The notes below the pieces were generated by a model. The model ran no database searches and was not told the DNA's origin. It worked only from the letters and a program-made list of their open reading frames with translations. From Acetobacter aceti NBRC 14818 (lineage in GTDB: Bacteria; Pseudomonadota; Alphaproteobacteria; Acetobacterales; Acetobacteraceae): a stretch of 64,000 nucleotides of DNA. Each line of letters begins with the position of its first letter. Position 1 is the first letter of the stretch. This document shows, in pieces, positions 44,310 to 52,230 of the stretch. The position numbers were made by a program, and so were the translations under genes. Where the stretch lies: the NCBI RefSeq assembly GCF_000193495.2, contig NZ_AP023410.1, positions 2,108,001 to 2,172,000 on the forward strand, in the 5' to 3' direction.

Positions 44310-45809
44310 TCAGGCTGTGCCCGGGCCGAACTCCTGATCGTGGTCCACAAGTGGAATGGGATAGTCGCCCGTGAAGCAGGCGTCACAGTAGCGACGACGC
44401 TCTGCATCGCGGCCCTCATGCCCCAGAGCCCGATAAAGACCATCAAGAGAGATAAAGGCGAGGCTATCCACGCCGATCAGTTCCGCCATCGTCGCGATGT
44501 CGTGCTGGGCTGCCAGCAGCTTGCTGCGCTCCGGCGTGTCGATGCCGTAGAAGCAGGAATGCTTGGTTGGCGGCGAGGAAATCCGCATATGGACTTCCGT
44601 CGCACCGGCAGCCCGCACCATATCGACAATCTTGCGGGAGGTGGTGCCACGCACGATGGAGTCGTCCACGAGGATGACGCGCTTTCCATCCAGCATCGGC
44701 TTGTTCGTCGAATGCTTCATGCGGACGCCGAGATTACGGATCTGGTCCGTCGGCTCGATAAAGGTGCGTCCGACATAATGGTTGCGGATGATGCCGAGCT
44801 CGAAGGGAATGCCGCTTTCCTGCGCAAAGCCCATCGCCGAAGGCACGCCCGAATCCGGGACAGGCACGACCACGTCAGCCTCGACTCCGCTTTCACGAGC
44901 CAATTCGACGCCGATCTGCTTGCGGACGTTGTAGACAGGCATACCGTCCAAAACCGAATCCGGACGGGCAAAATAGATGTATTCGAACACGCAGAAGCCG
45001 GAGCGCTGGGCCGCAAACGGCTTGACCGAGCGCACACCGGTCTTGTCGATGATGACCATTTCACCCGGTTCAACATCGCGGACAAATTCTGCACCCACAA
45101 TATCAAGACCACAGCTTTCCGAGGCGAACACCCAGCCGGACGCATCGTTGGCCGCACCCGGCAGCTTGCCCAGAACCAGCGGCCGCACACCGAGCGGATC
45201 ACGCACGCCCATCAGCGCATCCTGCGACAGCACAACCAGAGAGTAAGCCCCCTGTACCTGCTTCAGGGCGTCGATCAGGCGATCCTCGACCGTGGCATAG
45301 AGCGAGATAGCAATGAGATGGATGAAGACTTCCGTGTCCGTTGTGGACTGGAACAGGCAACCACGGCGGATCAGCGCACGACGCAGGGCGTGAGCATTGG
45401 TCAGGTTACCGTTATGAGCGACGGCAAGGCCGCCGAATTCAAACTCGGCGAACAACGGCTGCACATTGCGCAGCAGGGTGTCACCAGTGGTGGAGTAGCG
45501 ATTGTGTCCCACCGAGAACGCGCCCGGCAGTCCCGCCATGATGCGCGTGTCGTGAAAGACGTCGCCGACCAGACCGAGACCGCGATGGGAGGAAAATTTC
45601 TTTCCGTCGTAGCTGACAATGCCCGAGGCTTCCTGCCCGCGATGCTGAAGCGCATGCAGGCCAAGAGCGGTTATGGCCGCCGCATCCGCGACATTCCATG
45701 CTCCGAAAACGGCGCATTCCTCGTGGAACTTGTCATCCCCGTCCTGCCGGTCATCAGCCCATGGATGGGTTGTCACCGTCGTCTGCCGGAGAGAAAGCTG
45801 TTCGGACAT
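44310..45809 (-). CDS. purF: Amidophosphoribosyltransferase
   Basis: A 499-residue PurF, the committed step of purine synthesis (PRPP plus glutamine to phosphoribosylamine). The propeptide (about 31 residues) ends at EECAVFGAWN, leaving Cys32 as the N-terminal nucleophile. RGQEASGIVSYDG, VGHNRYSTTGD and AHNGNLTNAHALR are amidotransferase motifs. VILVDDSIVRGTTSRKIVDM is the PRPP-binding loop. CDACFTGDYPIPL near the end is typical. It is 52 bases downstream of cvpA, the common purF-cvpA pairing. Confidence 0.97.
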   Translation of the reverse strand: MSEQLSLRQTTVTTHPWADDRQDGDDKFHEECAVFGAWNVADAAAITALGLHALQHRGQEASGIVSYDGKKFSSHRGLGLVGDVFHDTRIMAGLPGAFSVGHNRYSTTGDTLLRNVQPLFAEFEFGGLAVAHNGNLTNAHALRRALIRRGCLFQSTTDTEVFIHLIAISLYATVEDRLIDALKQVQGAYSLVVLSQDALMGVRDPLGVRPLVLGKLPGAANDASGWVFASESCGLDIVGAEFVRDVEPGEMVIIDKTGVRSVKPFAAQRSGFCVFEYIYFARPDSVLDGMPVYNVRKQIGVELARESGVEADVVVPVPDSGVPSAMGFAQESGIPFELGIIRNHYVGRTFIEPTDQIRNLGVRMKHSTNKPMLDGKRVILVDDSIVRGTTSRKIVDMVRAAGATEVHMRISSPPTKHSCFYGIDTPERSKLLAAQHDIATMAELIGVDSLAFISLDGLYRALGHEGRDAERRRYCDACFTGDYPIPLVDHDQEFGPGTA

Positions 45810-45861
45810 CAGTTTTCATCCTTCCCCGATCACAGTCCACGCAGACCGATCACGTGACGCG

Positions 45862-46527
45862 TCAGGGGTTCTCTGGGTAAGCCTCACCGGGTGCGTCGTC
45901 CGGTCCGCCGAGGTCATGGCCTGAGCCGGGCTCCTGCGCAAGGTCTGAAGGCACAAATCTCGACATGAACGGCGCCATATAGGACAGCGCGGTCGTTATC
46001 GCATTCTCCCCGGCTCCATCGCTCCGCTCGCCGGCCACGATCATATTCGTGGCCGTAGCCCAGTGAGTGGCCATATAAAGGGTTACAATGACTGTTCCAC
46101 CCCGCAGAACCCCAAACATGCCTCCCAGAAGCTTGTCCAGTCCCGCCAAGGGAGAGACCCTAATAAGGTGAGCGAACAGGCTGGACACAAGGGCGCCGAC
46201 AGCGAGTCCGCCAAAAAATATCACACCAAACCCGACTCCGTCCGCCAGTTCCGCCGGTTCCATCGTCGGCAACACCCATGTGACAAACATATGCCGGTAT
46301 TTCATCGCCGCCATGCCGGCCACACCCCAGGCAATGATCCCCAGCACCTCCCGCGTGAAACCTTTTCTCAGTCCGCTGACGACGGACAGGGCCACAATCA
46401 GTTCCACCAGCAAGGCAGGCGCCGACGTCGGCGCATTGATGACTGTCTGCAAAGCCTCCCGCACCGCCGTCTGCACGGTATCCCATGCCGGAATGTGCTC
46501 AGACACAAATGAAAGGGAGGCTGTCAT
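45862..46527 (-). CDS. cvpA: CvpA-family membrane protein
   Basis: A 221-residue inner-membrane protein with about four membrane segments (near residues 38-55, 62-82, 100-125 and 140-165) and the family pattern ELIVALSVVSGLRKGFTREV, then LDKLLGGMFGVLRGGTVIV. The C-terminal 50 residues are acidic, Pro/Gly-rich and likely cytoplasmic or disordered. CvpA is needed for colicin V production in E. coli but is widespread where no bacteriocin exists, with roles in envelope homeostasis. It leads purF here. Confidence 0.92.
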   Translation of the reverse strand: MTASLSFVSEHIPAWDTVQTAVREALQTVINAPTSAPALLVELIVALSVVSGLRKGFTREVLGIIAWGVAGMAAMKYRHMFVTWVLPTMEPAELADGVGFGVIFFGGLAVGALVSSLFAHLIRVSPLAGLDKLLGGMFGVLRGGTVIVTLYMATHWATATNMIVAGERSDGAGENAITTALSYMAPFMSRFVPSDLAQEPGSGHDLGGPDDAPGEAYPENP

Positions 46528-46740
46528 CAGGCGATGTCCTGATCAGAGGGACCCACGCCACAAATCAGTCCCTTTCGGAATAATGGGGTAATTATCCTCA
46601 CAACACGGCCGCCTCTTCACATCCACGCCCAAGGTCTCGGAGATGCCTAGCCGGAGATTTCTGAAGGCTCTCTTAAAATCGAAACAGATCATTACCCTGC
46701 GTTACAGTCACCGCCTGCGTCAGCCAGATGTCGCACAGCA

Positions 46741-47112
46741 TTATGGCAGTTTGCTGGTCGCAACCCGCCACGGTCCCTTACGTCGTCCCTTGTGAGGTCC
46801 CGAAGCACGACTCAGGCGCAGACACAACTCTCCCATTTCGATCCGACAGTGCAGTTCTGTCCACACGGCATCAGGATCAAGGCCCTGATCAGCCCATATC
46901 GCAATCAGTCCCCGGACAAATCCGGCGCTGGTCCGGATCACCTCTTCCCTGTCGCCTTCAATGACCGCCGCAGTGCATTCAGCCATGACGAGGCCCAGTA
47001 CGCCAGCGAGATGTCGTGTCTCATTGTCATCCGGCACCATACCCTCCCGCTCCGCCAATGCATCGAGCAAAGGAGCGAGACTTTCGACGGCACCAGAGGA
47101 AGGAGTTGTCAT
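46741..47112 (-). CDS. Hypothetical protein with HisE/MazG-like helical pattern
   Basis: A 123-residue protein. The stretch VLGLVMAECTAAVIEGDREE, FVRGLIAIWADQGLDPDAVW and TELHCRIEMGE follows the order and spacing of the phosphoribosyl-ATP pyrophosphohydrolase (HisE/MazG) four-helix fold. The catalytic acidic pattern ExxE...ExxD is incomplete, since the expected downstream Asp is Gly. It may be a non-catalytic relative. A basic C-terminal tail (PHKGRRKGPWR) is added. No his genes are near. The ATG at 47112 is chosen; the gene has a weak ribosome-binding site. Confidence 0.6.
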   Translation of the reverse strand: MTTPSSGAVESLAPLLDALAEREGMVPDDNETRHLAGVLGLVMAECTAAVIEGDREEVIRTSAGFVRGLIAIWADQGLDPDAVWTELHCRIEMGELCLRLSRASGPHKGRRKGPWRVATSKLP

Positions 47113-47223
47113 GGAACCATCATGAAAAAAAATTGCGCTCCCCGTCAATCAGGCCAGAAGCACAATGCTGGCGTGATATCGTGACCCACGCCAGAAAGTG
47201 TCCTGTTTGTGAACGGAGACCGC

Positions 47224-47943
47224 TCAGAACATGGTCGGACCCGTCTCTCTCGCCCTGGCGGCAGCGACAAGCGCCAGTGCCGTTTCGGTCCGGCGCTTCG
47301 TGCGGGCCAGCCATCCACGCCCCCATCGCCGGAAACCGGCCTGCACCCTGTATTCCCGTTCCTGCATGCCCGACAGAACCAGCACGAGCAGCAGTCCCAT
47401 CGTCTGCTGACTTTCAAGAGCCCGTTTCACTTCGGGGCCGATGCCGCTGCTTGGCGGCAGTCCAAGACGTGCGTGGAGAGTCGCCAGATTATCCGGATCA
47501 ATTTGAGGCAGAAGATCAGACGCGTTCATCTGCGTTAGAGCCGAAAGGGTCTGTGGCCCGATGCTTCCATCCATCGTGACCCCCACCATCCTCTGCAACA
47601 GGCGGGCGGATGTGGACACTCCACAGTTCCATCCAAAATCGAACACCATGAGATCAAGGCCAGCAGGCAGAGCGGAACACACCAGCGGGTTCCAGAATCG
47701 CGAACGGGCTATGGCGTCAAAAGTATCGAGATCCAGATTGCGCATATCATCCTGAGAAACAGGCTGCGGCTTCTTCCATGATGCCAGCATGGCTGCGGAG
47801 ACGCCGTAATGACTGCCGATCAGGACGCCCTTGCGACCGTTTTCATCAGGAAGCCAGTTGCCCAAATCCTTTGGATCCTCACTGTACCCACCTTCAGCCG
47901 TACGAACAAAATCCAGGCAGGCATCAAAATTCTGGCCAGTCAA
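47224..47943 (-). CDS. GH108-type muramidase (endolysin-like)
   Basis: A 239-residue protein. The N-terminal domain has the GH108 signature with catalytic Glu (FVRTAEGGYSEDPKDLGN) and NGRKGVLIGSHYGVS, while the middle part has LMVFDFGWNCGVSTSARLLQ and the peptidoglycan-binding-like MDGSIGPQTLSALT. It should cleave glycan strands of peptidoglycan. No signal peptide is visible, and no phage genes flank it, so export or the lysis partner is unclear. The only suitable start is TTG at 47943, supported by GGAGAG 7 bases upstream. A domesticated prophage lysin is likely. Confidence 0.82.
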   Translation of the reverse strand: MTGQNFDACLDFVRTAEGGYSEDPKDLGNWLPDENGRKGVLIGSHYGVSAAMLASWKKPQPVSQDDMRNLDLDTFDAIARSRFWNPLVCSALPAGLDLMVFDFGWNCGVSTSARLLQRMVGVTMDGSIGPQTLSALTQMNASDLLPQIDPDNLATLHARLGLPPSSGIGPEVKRALESQQTMGLLLVLVLSGMQEREYRVQAGFRRWGRGWLARTKRRTETALALVAAARARETGPTMF

Positions 47944-48450
47944 AGTGACTCTCTCCGGTTTTCCTTAATAAAATACCGGCTCAGACCTGAAGACAGACCT
48001 CATGCACGGCCTGCAGAAAGTATCCGTCTCCACACAGAAAATGGCGCATCAGGCAGACTCCTTTTATCGGTTATATTTGAGATAAAGCATTGACGAGGAC
48101 GTCTGGACAGAAACCGGCGAACCTCTTTCAACCCGCCTCTTGAAAATCTCATTGAAATAAAATTCTTCAAAAACGCTGCCAAATCTATCAATTCACGATA
48201 TTTTCTTCACACAAAAAGAGGAATAATAAATATATTAAAACCAATATATTTTATATATTATTCATATTGTTCAAGAATTTACCAGACAGTTTCCGGACAA
48301 TTGTGGAAATCAAGCTGACAAACTTTGACTCACGATTTGAAGTGTGAGCGATGAAACCGTCCTGAAGTCAATCAGAACCGTATGACACAGAGGTCATCGC
48401 TGCCGTTGGTGCCTGGAAAGTGCAAACAGTCCAACTTTCAACAAAACACT
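47944..48450. other. AT-rich 500-bp gap
   Basis: No credible gene is visible. The middle (about 48220-48280) is extremely AT-rich with repeated TATATTA runs, unlike the surrounding GC-rich sequence. It contains the control region for the leftward muramidase gene and the 3' end of the unknown gene at 48451. No repeat structure was recognised. Confidence 0.5.
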
Positions 48451-49293
48451 CTACTCTCTTCGCATCGGATACTGGCGCACAAGACCGTTCAGCTTTTCCC
48501 GCAACGCGGTATCCAGCGTAAACTGACATTTATGATAATTCTGCTTACCTTGAGCATGTTTCAAAACAAGATCATCATGCATCCGCCCCATACGACCATT
48601 CAGATCACTGAGATAACGCGCCATCGCATCTGATCGATCATCTGGAAAAATCGTTCTGTAATCGTCAAAAAATGACACCTGCCGACTGATGATCTTGCGA
48701 AGCGCATGAAAGTGATGAGCGGTCATTCTGTCTGCACGCAAACTGTCAGAAAGAGTGTTGATCTGTTTTCGCAGATACTCTTCAAATGCTGCGCCAGTCT
48801 CCTGCTTCATACGGGACAACTCCCGTTCCATCATGCGCCAGTAAGGCGAGATGATCATGATGCGCAGGGCCAATGCATAAAGACGCGTCTTCAGGGAGTG
48901 ACCGTTGCGGAATGCATCCTGCACATGCCCCATCAATGTGGTCATGCTCTTGAACAGGATCGGACTTTGATGCCGCGTTGTGTAAAGCACGCAGGCAAAG
49001 CGCATATGTTTGAATTTTGCACGGATATGCTTGAAGCTTACACGTTCTCTGGAATTGAGATCAGCTGACAGAACAAGATGATCGACAAGCACAGCCAGCG
49101 CCCGGCGATCCACCTGACGCGCCCAGAGCTCAAGACTGATTTCAAAACAGTCCCTGACGACGTTATCCATGAAAGAGGACGGAATGGTCTCCGGCAGAGA
49201 GACATGATCTTCCGACACGTCATTGACCAGAATGGCCTCGAACAGCCTGTTCAACTGCTGGTCTGAAAACCGCGCCGTCGCTTCTGTAACCAT
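48451..49293 (-). CDS. Hypothetical helical protein, CHAD-like
   Basis: A 280-residue, almost entirely helical protein rich in His, Arg, Met and Leu. The C-terminal HHFHALRKIISRQVSFFDDY and LSDLNGRMGRMHDDLVLKHA resemble the second half of CHAD domains, which bind polyphosphate through conserved His and basic residues; the upstream LKTRLYALALRIMI could be part of the same bundle. No accompanying CYTH or polyphosphate gene is present. Moderately supported as CHAD-like; function unknown. ATG at 49293 is preferred to the GTG one codon earlier. Confidence 0.62.
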   Translation of the reverse strand: MVTEATARFSDQQLNRLFEAILVNDVSEDHVSLPETIPSSFMDNVVRDCFEISLELWARQVDRRALAVLVDHLVLSADLNSRERVSFKHIRAKFKHMRFACVLYTTRHQSPILFKSMTTLMGHVQDAFRNGHSLKTRLYALALRIMIISPYWRMMERELSRMKQETGAAFEEYLRKQINTLSDSLRADRMTAHHFHALRKIISRQVSFFDDYRTIFPDDRSDAMARYLSDLNGRMGRMHDDLVLKHAQGKQNYHKCQFTLDTALREKLNGLVRQYPMRRE

Positions 49294-49347
49294 CACCTCA
49301 CTCTCGAAACAGAAGAAACTTCAGAGAAATATGTAGCCCCTAAAAGG

Positions 49348-50037
49348 CTACATCACATCGCACCATTGCCGCATAAGGTTGTGATACACATTGACCAGAC
49401 CAAGAATGGCTGGATCATCATCCGCCAGACGGGCGCGCAGATCCATGATCTGCTGATCGAGCGTGAACAGAACTCGTCTCTGGCTTTCATCCCGCACCAT
49501 GGACTGCGTCCAGAAAAACGAGGCCAGCCGACTGCCTTTTGTCACCGGCTCGACGGAATGCAAAACGGTCGTGTCGTAAACGATCATGTCGCCCGCAGGG
49601 AGCTTGACTTCCCGTGTACCGGATTCATCGTAGATGATCAGTTCCCCACCCTCGTACTCCTCCGGATCATTGAGAAACAGGGTCGAGGACACATCCGTGC
49701 GGATACGCATGCCGCCCGAACCGGGAATGGGCCTCACGGCATTATCCACATGCGCCCTAAACTCCATACCCGGATCATAGCGATTGAACAGAGGAGGCAC
49801 GACACGCAGCGGGATGACCGCGCTGTTGAACAGCGGGTTGCGTCCCAGCGCCCGCAACACCAGATCGGCCAGCGTGCGATGTTCAGGATGATCGAGCGGC
49901 AGTTGCAGGTTGTTTTTTGCCTTGGCCGACTGCTGCCCCGCCGTCACCTTTCCGTCTTTCCAGTCCGCCGTATCCATGACAGCCCGACACCGCTGCAGTT
50001 CCTCAGCAGTCAGGACCTGGGGAATATGCAGAAGCAT
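49348..50037 (-). CDS. PKHD-type Fe(II)/2-oxoglutarate hydroxylase (PiuC/YbiX family)
   Basis: A 229-residue dioxygenase. Iron ligands are His96 and Asp98 (EFRAHVDNA) and His160 (YDTTVLHSVEPV), and Arg170 (GSRLASFFWTQS) would bind 2-oxoglutarate. The N-terminal VLTAEELQRCRAVMDTADWK, GQQSAKAKNNLQ and the C-terminal FTLDQQIMDLR match the PiuC group, often found beside TonB siderophore receptors; no receptor is seen here. The substrate is unknown. Start taken at the ATG (MLLHIPQVL) rather than the preceding TTG. Confidence 0.92.
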   Translation of the reverse strand: MLLHIPQVLTAEELQRCRAVMDTADWKDGKVTAGQQSAKAKNNLQLPLDHPEHRTLADLVLRALGRNPLFNSAVIPLRVVPPLFNRYDPGMEFRAHVDNAVRPIPGSGGMRIRTDVSSTLFLNDPEEYEGGELIIYDESGTREVKLPAGDMIVYDTTVLHSVEPVTKGSRLASFFWTQSMVRDESQRRVLFTLDQQIMDLRARLADDDPAILGLVNVYHNLMRQWCDVM

Positions 50038-50177
50038 CAATCATATCCGTTTGATGAGGTCAGGCGCGTGAAAAACACGCTTCAGTTCTGCATCGGGACA
50101 ATATCGGGTCAGAAACCTGTATTTCAGGCAGTCAATCCACTCTCCGATCCAAAAATCCCGGTCAGTCGGAAACCGGT

Positions 50178-50537
50178 TCAGTCCCCTTCACCCGGCGCAA
50201 GCCGCTGGACACGCACGGCCTGACCACCGGCATTGTAGTAGATTACGCTGTCACCGCGCCTCTGGGCGTAGCCATCCGGCTGGCCCTCCTTGGTCCAGAA
50301 CATCAACCGATCGATATCGGGCTGTTCAATCACCTTGTCACCGGGCGGGCGGTGAATATAGCTGTAATCCTTCTTGACGCGCGTCGCATTGAAGCGTGAA
50401 GCGAGCGCATGCATATCCGGCGCTGCAGACTTGTCATCATCAGGAGCATCCTGCGCCAGAGCGACAGAGGACAACCCGGACAGCATCACACCAACAAGCG
50501 CCGTCACGCTCCACATACGCCACAGGGTTCCGCGCAT
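50178..50537 (-). CDS. Small exported protein of unknown function
   Basis: A 119-residue protein with a signal peptide (VTALVGVMLSGLSSVALAQ, cleaved before DAPDDD). The mature part has SRFNATRVKKDYSYIHRPPG, RLMFWTKEGQPDGYAQRR and ending GDSVIYYNAGGQAVRVQRLA. The last part suggests a small beta domain. No family is recognised with confidence. AAGGAA lies 7 bases before the ATG at 50537. Confidence 0.65.
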   Translation of the reverse strand: MRGTLWRMWSVTALVGVMLSGLSSVALAQDAPDDDKSAAPDMHALASRFNATRVKKDYSYIHRPPGDKVIEQPDIDRLMFWTKEGQPDGYAQRRGDSVIYYNAGGQAVRVQRLAPGEGD

Positions 50538-50684
50538 TCGCCGTTCCTTCTGAACAACCCGATCCAACAAGTCGCTTGTCCCAATTTTCCACTACCTGCG
50601 CAAGGCGCACGGGCCGAAGAGCTCCATGCATCGCTGCGACAAAAGATTTAAGGCGGGTCCCCAGCTGATCGCCTCTATCCGCAA

Positions 50685-51560
50685 TCAGTGCAGGTCAGGT
50701 TTCAGAAGATGGCTTTCAATCCCATCGAGAATCTGCGCCATCCAGTCCTGCCAGTGCAGTCCCGGTGGCAACGTCTCGGTAAGGGGCATGCACGGAACGC
50801 CCGCCTCTTTTGCGACTTCCAGCAGATGTGAGACGGAGGATGTTGCTGTCTGAGGATTATAGATCAGCAGCTTGATCTGGCCATTTTTCAGATCGTTCTC
50901 GAACTGCGCGACAATGGCAGGCTCCGGCTCGACACCGTTCATGACGGCGAGCAGGAAAGCGCTGTTTTCCGTGACCAGCCCCAGCTCTTCTGTCAGACCG
51001 CCCGGCAGGGGATCTGTCACGGCAATCGGAGTCTCGCGTATGCGCTGCCGCAGACGGACGATCCGCGTCTGCAAGCGGGCAAGATCGCTTTCAAAAGACG
51101 CCAGACCACCCGACGAATCATCCAGCCGGAGCTGGTGGGCGATGTCTCGCGCCACACGATCGACCACCACCGGATCGAACCAGAAGTGCGGGTTTTCATC
51201 GTCCCGCCAGCCTGCAATCGATGCAATCCGGATCGTGGACTTGGAGTGGGCCATACGGTCCATCCACGAATCAAATCCGGCTCCGTTCAGAATGATCAGA
51301 TCGGCCTGTTTCACCTTCAGCACCATCGCGGGGGAAGGTTCAAACCGGCGTGGATCAAGGTCGGGCGAACTGAGGATGCTGTCCACAACGACCCTCGGAC
51401 CACCGATCTGAGCGGCGATATCACCCCAGACATTTTCGGCGGCAACGATACGCGTCACATCCGTGCTCTCCGCACTGGCCTGAGAGACGGACAGGACACC
51501 AGAAGACAATACGCCGAAACACAGTGCGAAAACGGCGGCAGAAGGCAGGGAGAAGCGCAT
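50685..51560 (-). CDS. ZnuA-like metal ABC transporter solute-binding protein (orphan)
   Basis: A 291-residue periplasmic binding protein of the Zn/Mn family, with a signal peptide to about residue 30. VAAENVWGDIAAQIGGPRVV, LILNGAGFDSWMDRM-like NGAGFDSWMDRMA, NPHFWFDP (His125) and GVPCMPLTETLPPG are family segments. The usual first metal ligand lies in the motif DPHxYEPS; here it reads DPRRFEPS, with Arg71 in place of His. No permease or ATPase gene is adjacent. It may bind a different ligand, work with distant transporter parts, or be degenerating. A GGAG precedes the ATG. Confidence 0.85.
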   Translation of the reverse strand: MRFSLPSAAVFALCFGVLSSGVLSVSQASAESTDVTRIVAAENVWGDIAAQIGGPRVVVDSILSSPDLDPRRFEPSPAMVLKVKQADLIILNGAGFDSWMDRMAHSKSTIRIASIAGWRDDENPHFWFDPVVVDRVARDIAHQLRLDDSSGGLASFESDLARLQTRIVRLRQRIRETPIAVTDPLPGGLTEELGLVTENSAFLLAVMNGVEPEPAIVAQFENDLKNGQIKLLIYNPQTATSSVSHLLEVAKEAGVPCMPLTETLPPGLHWQDWMAQILDGIESHLLKPDLH

Positions 51561-51656
51561 GGCTCACTCCCCTAACGACAATATTATACTCCATCAATAG
51601 CGATTGCGTTGCAGCAGAAGCGGCTGCTTATCGAACGATCTGGAGCCGTCCAGACA

Positions 51657-52112
51657 TCATGAAGCGGTGTATGCCGGGAGTGTGAGTTTCTGTCTCTCGC
51701 TCTCCCCGATCATGTCCGCAAGGGTGCGATTATCCAGCACGGCAAAAAACGCTTCAAGCGCTTCGTCGAGCGTATGACGCAGGATGCAGTCCGGCATGAG
51801 CAGACAGGGCGTGCCGTTCCGCTCCCCCGGTGGCTGCATGCAGGACACCAGTGCGCAGTCATCTTCAGTAAACCGCACCACGTCACCAATCCGGATAGTG
51901 TCAGTCGGTTGCCCCAGCCGCAGGCCGCCGTTGCGGCCTCTGATGGTCTCGACAAAGCCACCCTGTCCAAGACGGTGGATGATCTTGATCATGTAGTTTT
52001 CCGAGAGACCGTAGCATTCGGCAATTTCACGGATGGAGGACAGCCGGTCGGGATTGCTGGCCAGAAAGACCAGAGCACGCAGGGCATAGTCGGAATGTTG
52101 GGTAAGACGCAT
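51657..52112 (-). CDS. nsrR: Rrf2-family regulator, probable nitric oxide sensor NsrR
   Basis: A 151-residue Rrf2 protein with the winged helix LTQHSDYALRALVFLASNPD and IREIAECYGLSENYMIKIIH, then VETIRGRNGGLRLGQPTDTI. The cluster loop has Cys at 86, 91, 103 and 109 (DDCALVSCMQ, TPCLLMPDC), fitting an Fe-S cluster that is destroyed by nitric oxide. Its divergent partner is hmp, the classic NsrR target. Two matched dyads in the 118-bp gap would be its operators, so it probably represses hmp and itself. Confidence 0.9.
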   Translation of the reverse strand: MRLTQHSDYALRALVFLASNPDRLSSIREIAECYGLSENYMIKIIHRLGQGGFVETIRGRNGGLRLGQPTDTIRIGDVVRFTEDDCALVSCMQPPGERNGTPCLLMPDCILRHTLDEALEAFFAVLDNRTLADMIGESERQKLTLPAYTAS

Positions 52113-52152
52113 CCCTTACGATAAACCAGTCGAACCATCCTTGTCAGCTTTT

Positions 52153-52175
52153 AAGGTGACCGGCTTTGACACCTT
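52153..52175. promoter_or_regulatory. nsrR box: Candidate NsrR operator 1 (distal to hmp)
   Basis: AAGGTGAC, 7 bases, GACACCTT: a 23-bp dyad with one mismatch pair, of the same 8-7-8 design as the second site. It lies 40 bases upstream of the nsrR ATG and 56 bases from hmp. Confidence 0.65.
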
Positions 52176-52193
52176 CATGCCGATCTGAATATA

Positions 52194-52216
52194 AAGGTTA
52201 CCAACTCAGTCACCTT
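52194..52216. promoter_or_regulatory. nsrR box: Candidate NsrR operator 2 (proximal to hmp)
   Basis: AAGGTTAC, 7 bases, GTCACCTT: a 23-bp dyad ending 14 bases before the hmp ATG, so binding would cover the promoter or ribosome-binding region. It starts exactly 41 bases after the start of the first site, close to four helical turns, so both face the same side of the DNA. Confidence 0.7.
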
Positions 52217-52230
52217 AACGGATATGTCCC

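Noticed and set aside
44340..45857. A 505-codon plus-strand frame opposite purF
   Set aside because: Antisense shadow of a full-length purF.
45862..46527. cvpA as the missing partner of the microcin-like peptide
   Set aside because: cvpA is a housekeeping membrane protein gene paired with purF in many genomes that make no bacteriocin, and it lies 18 kb away.
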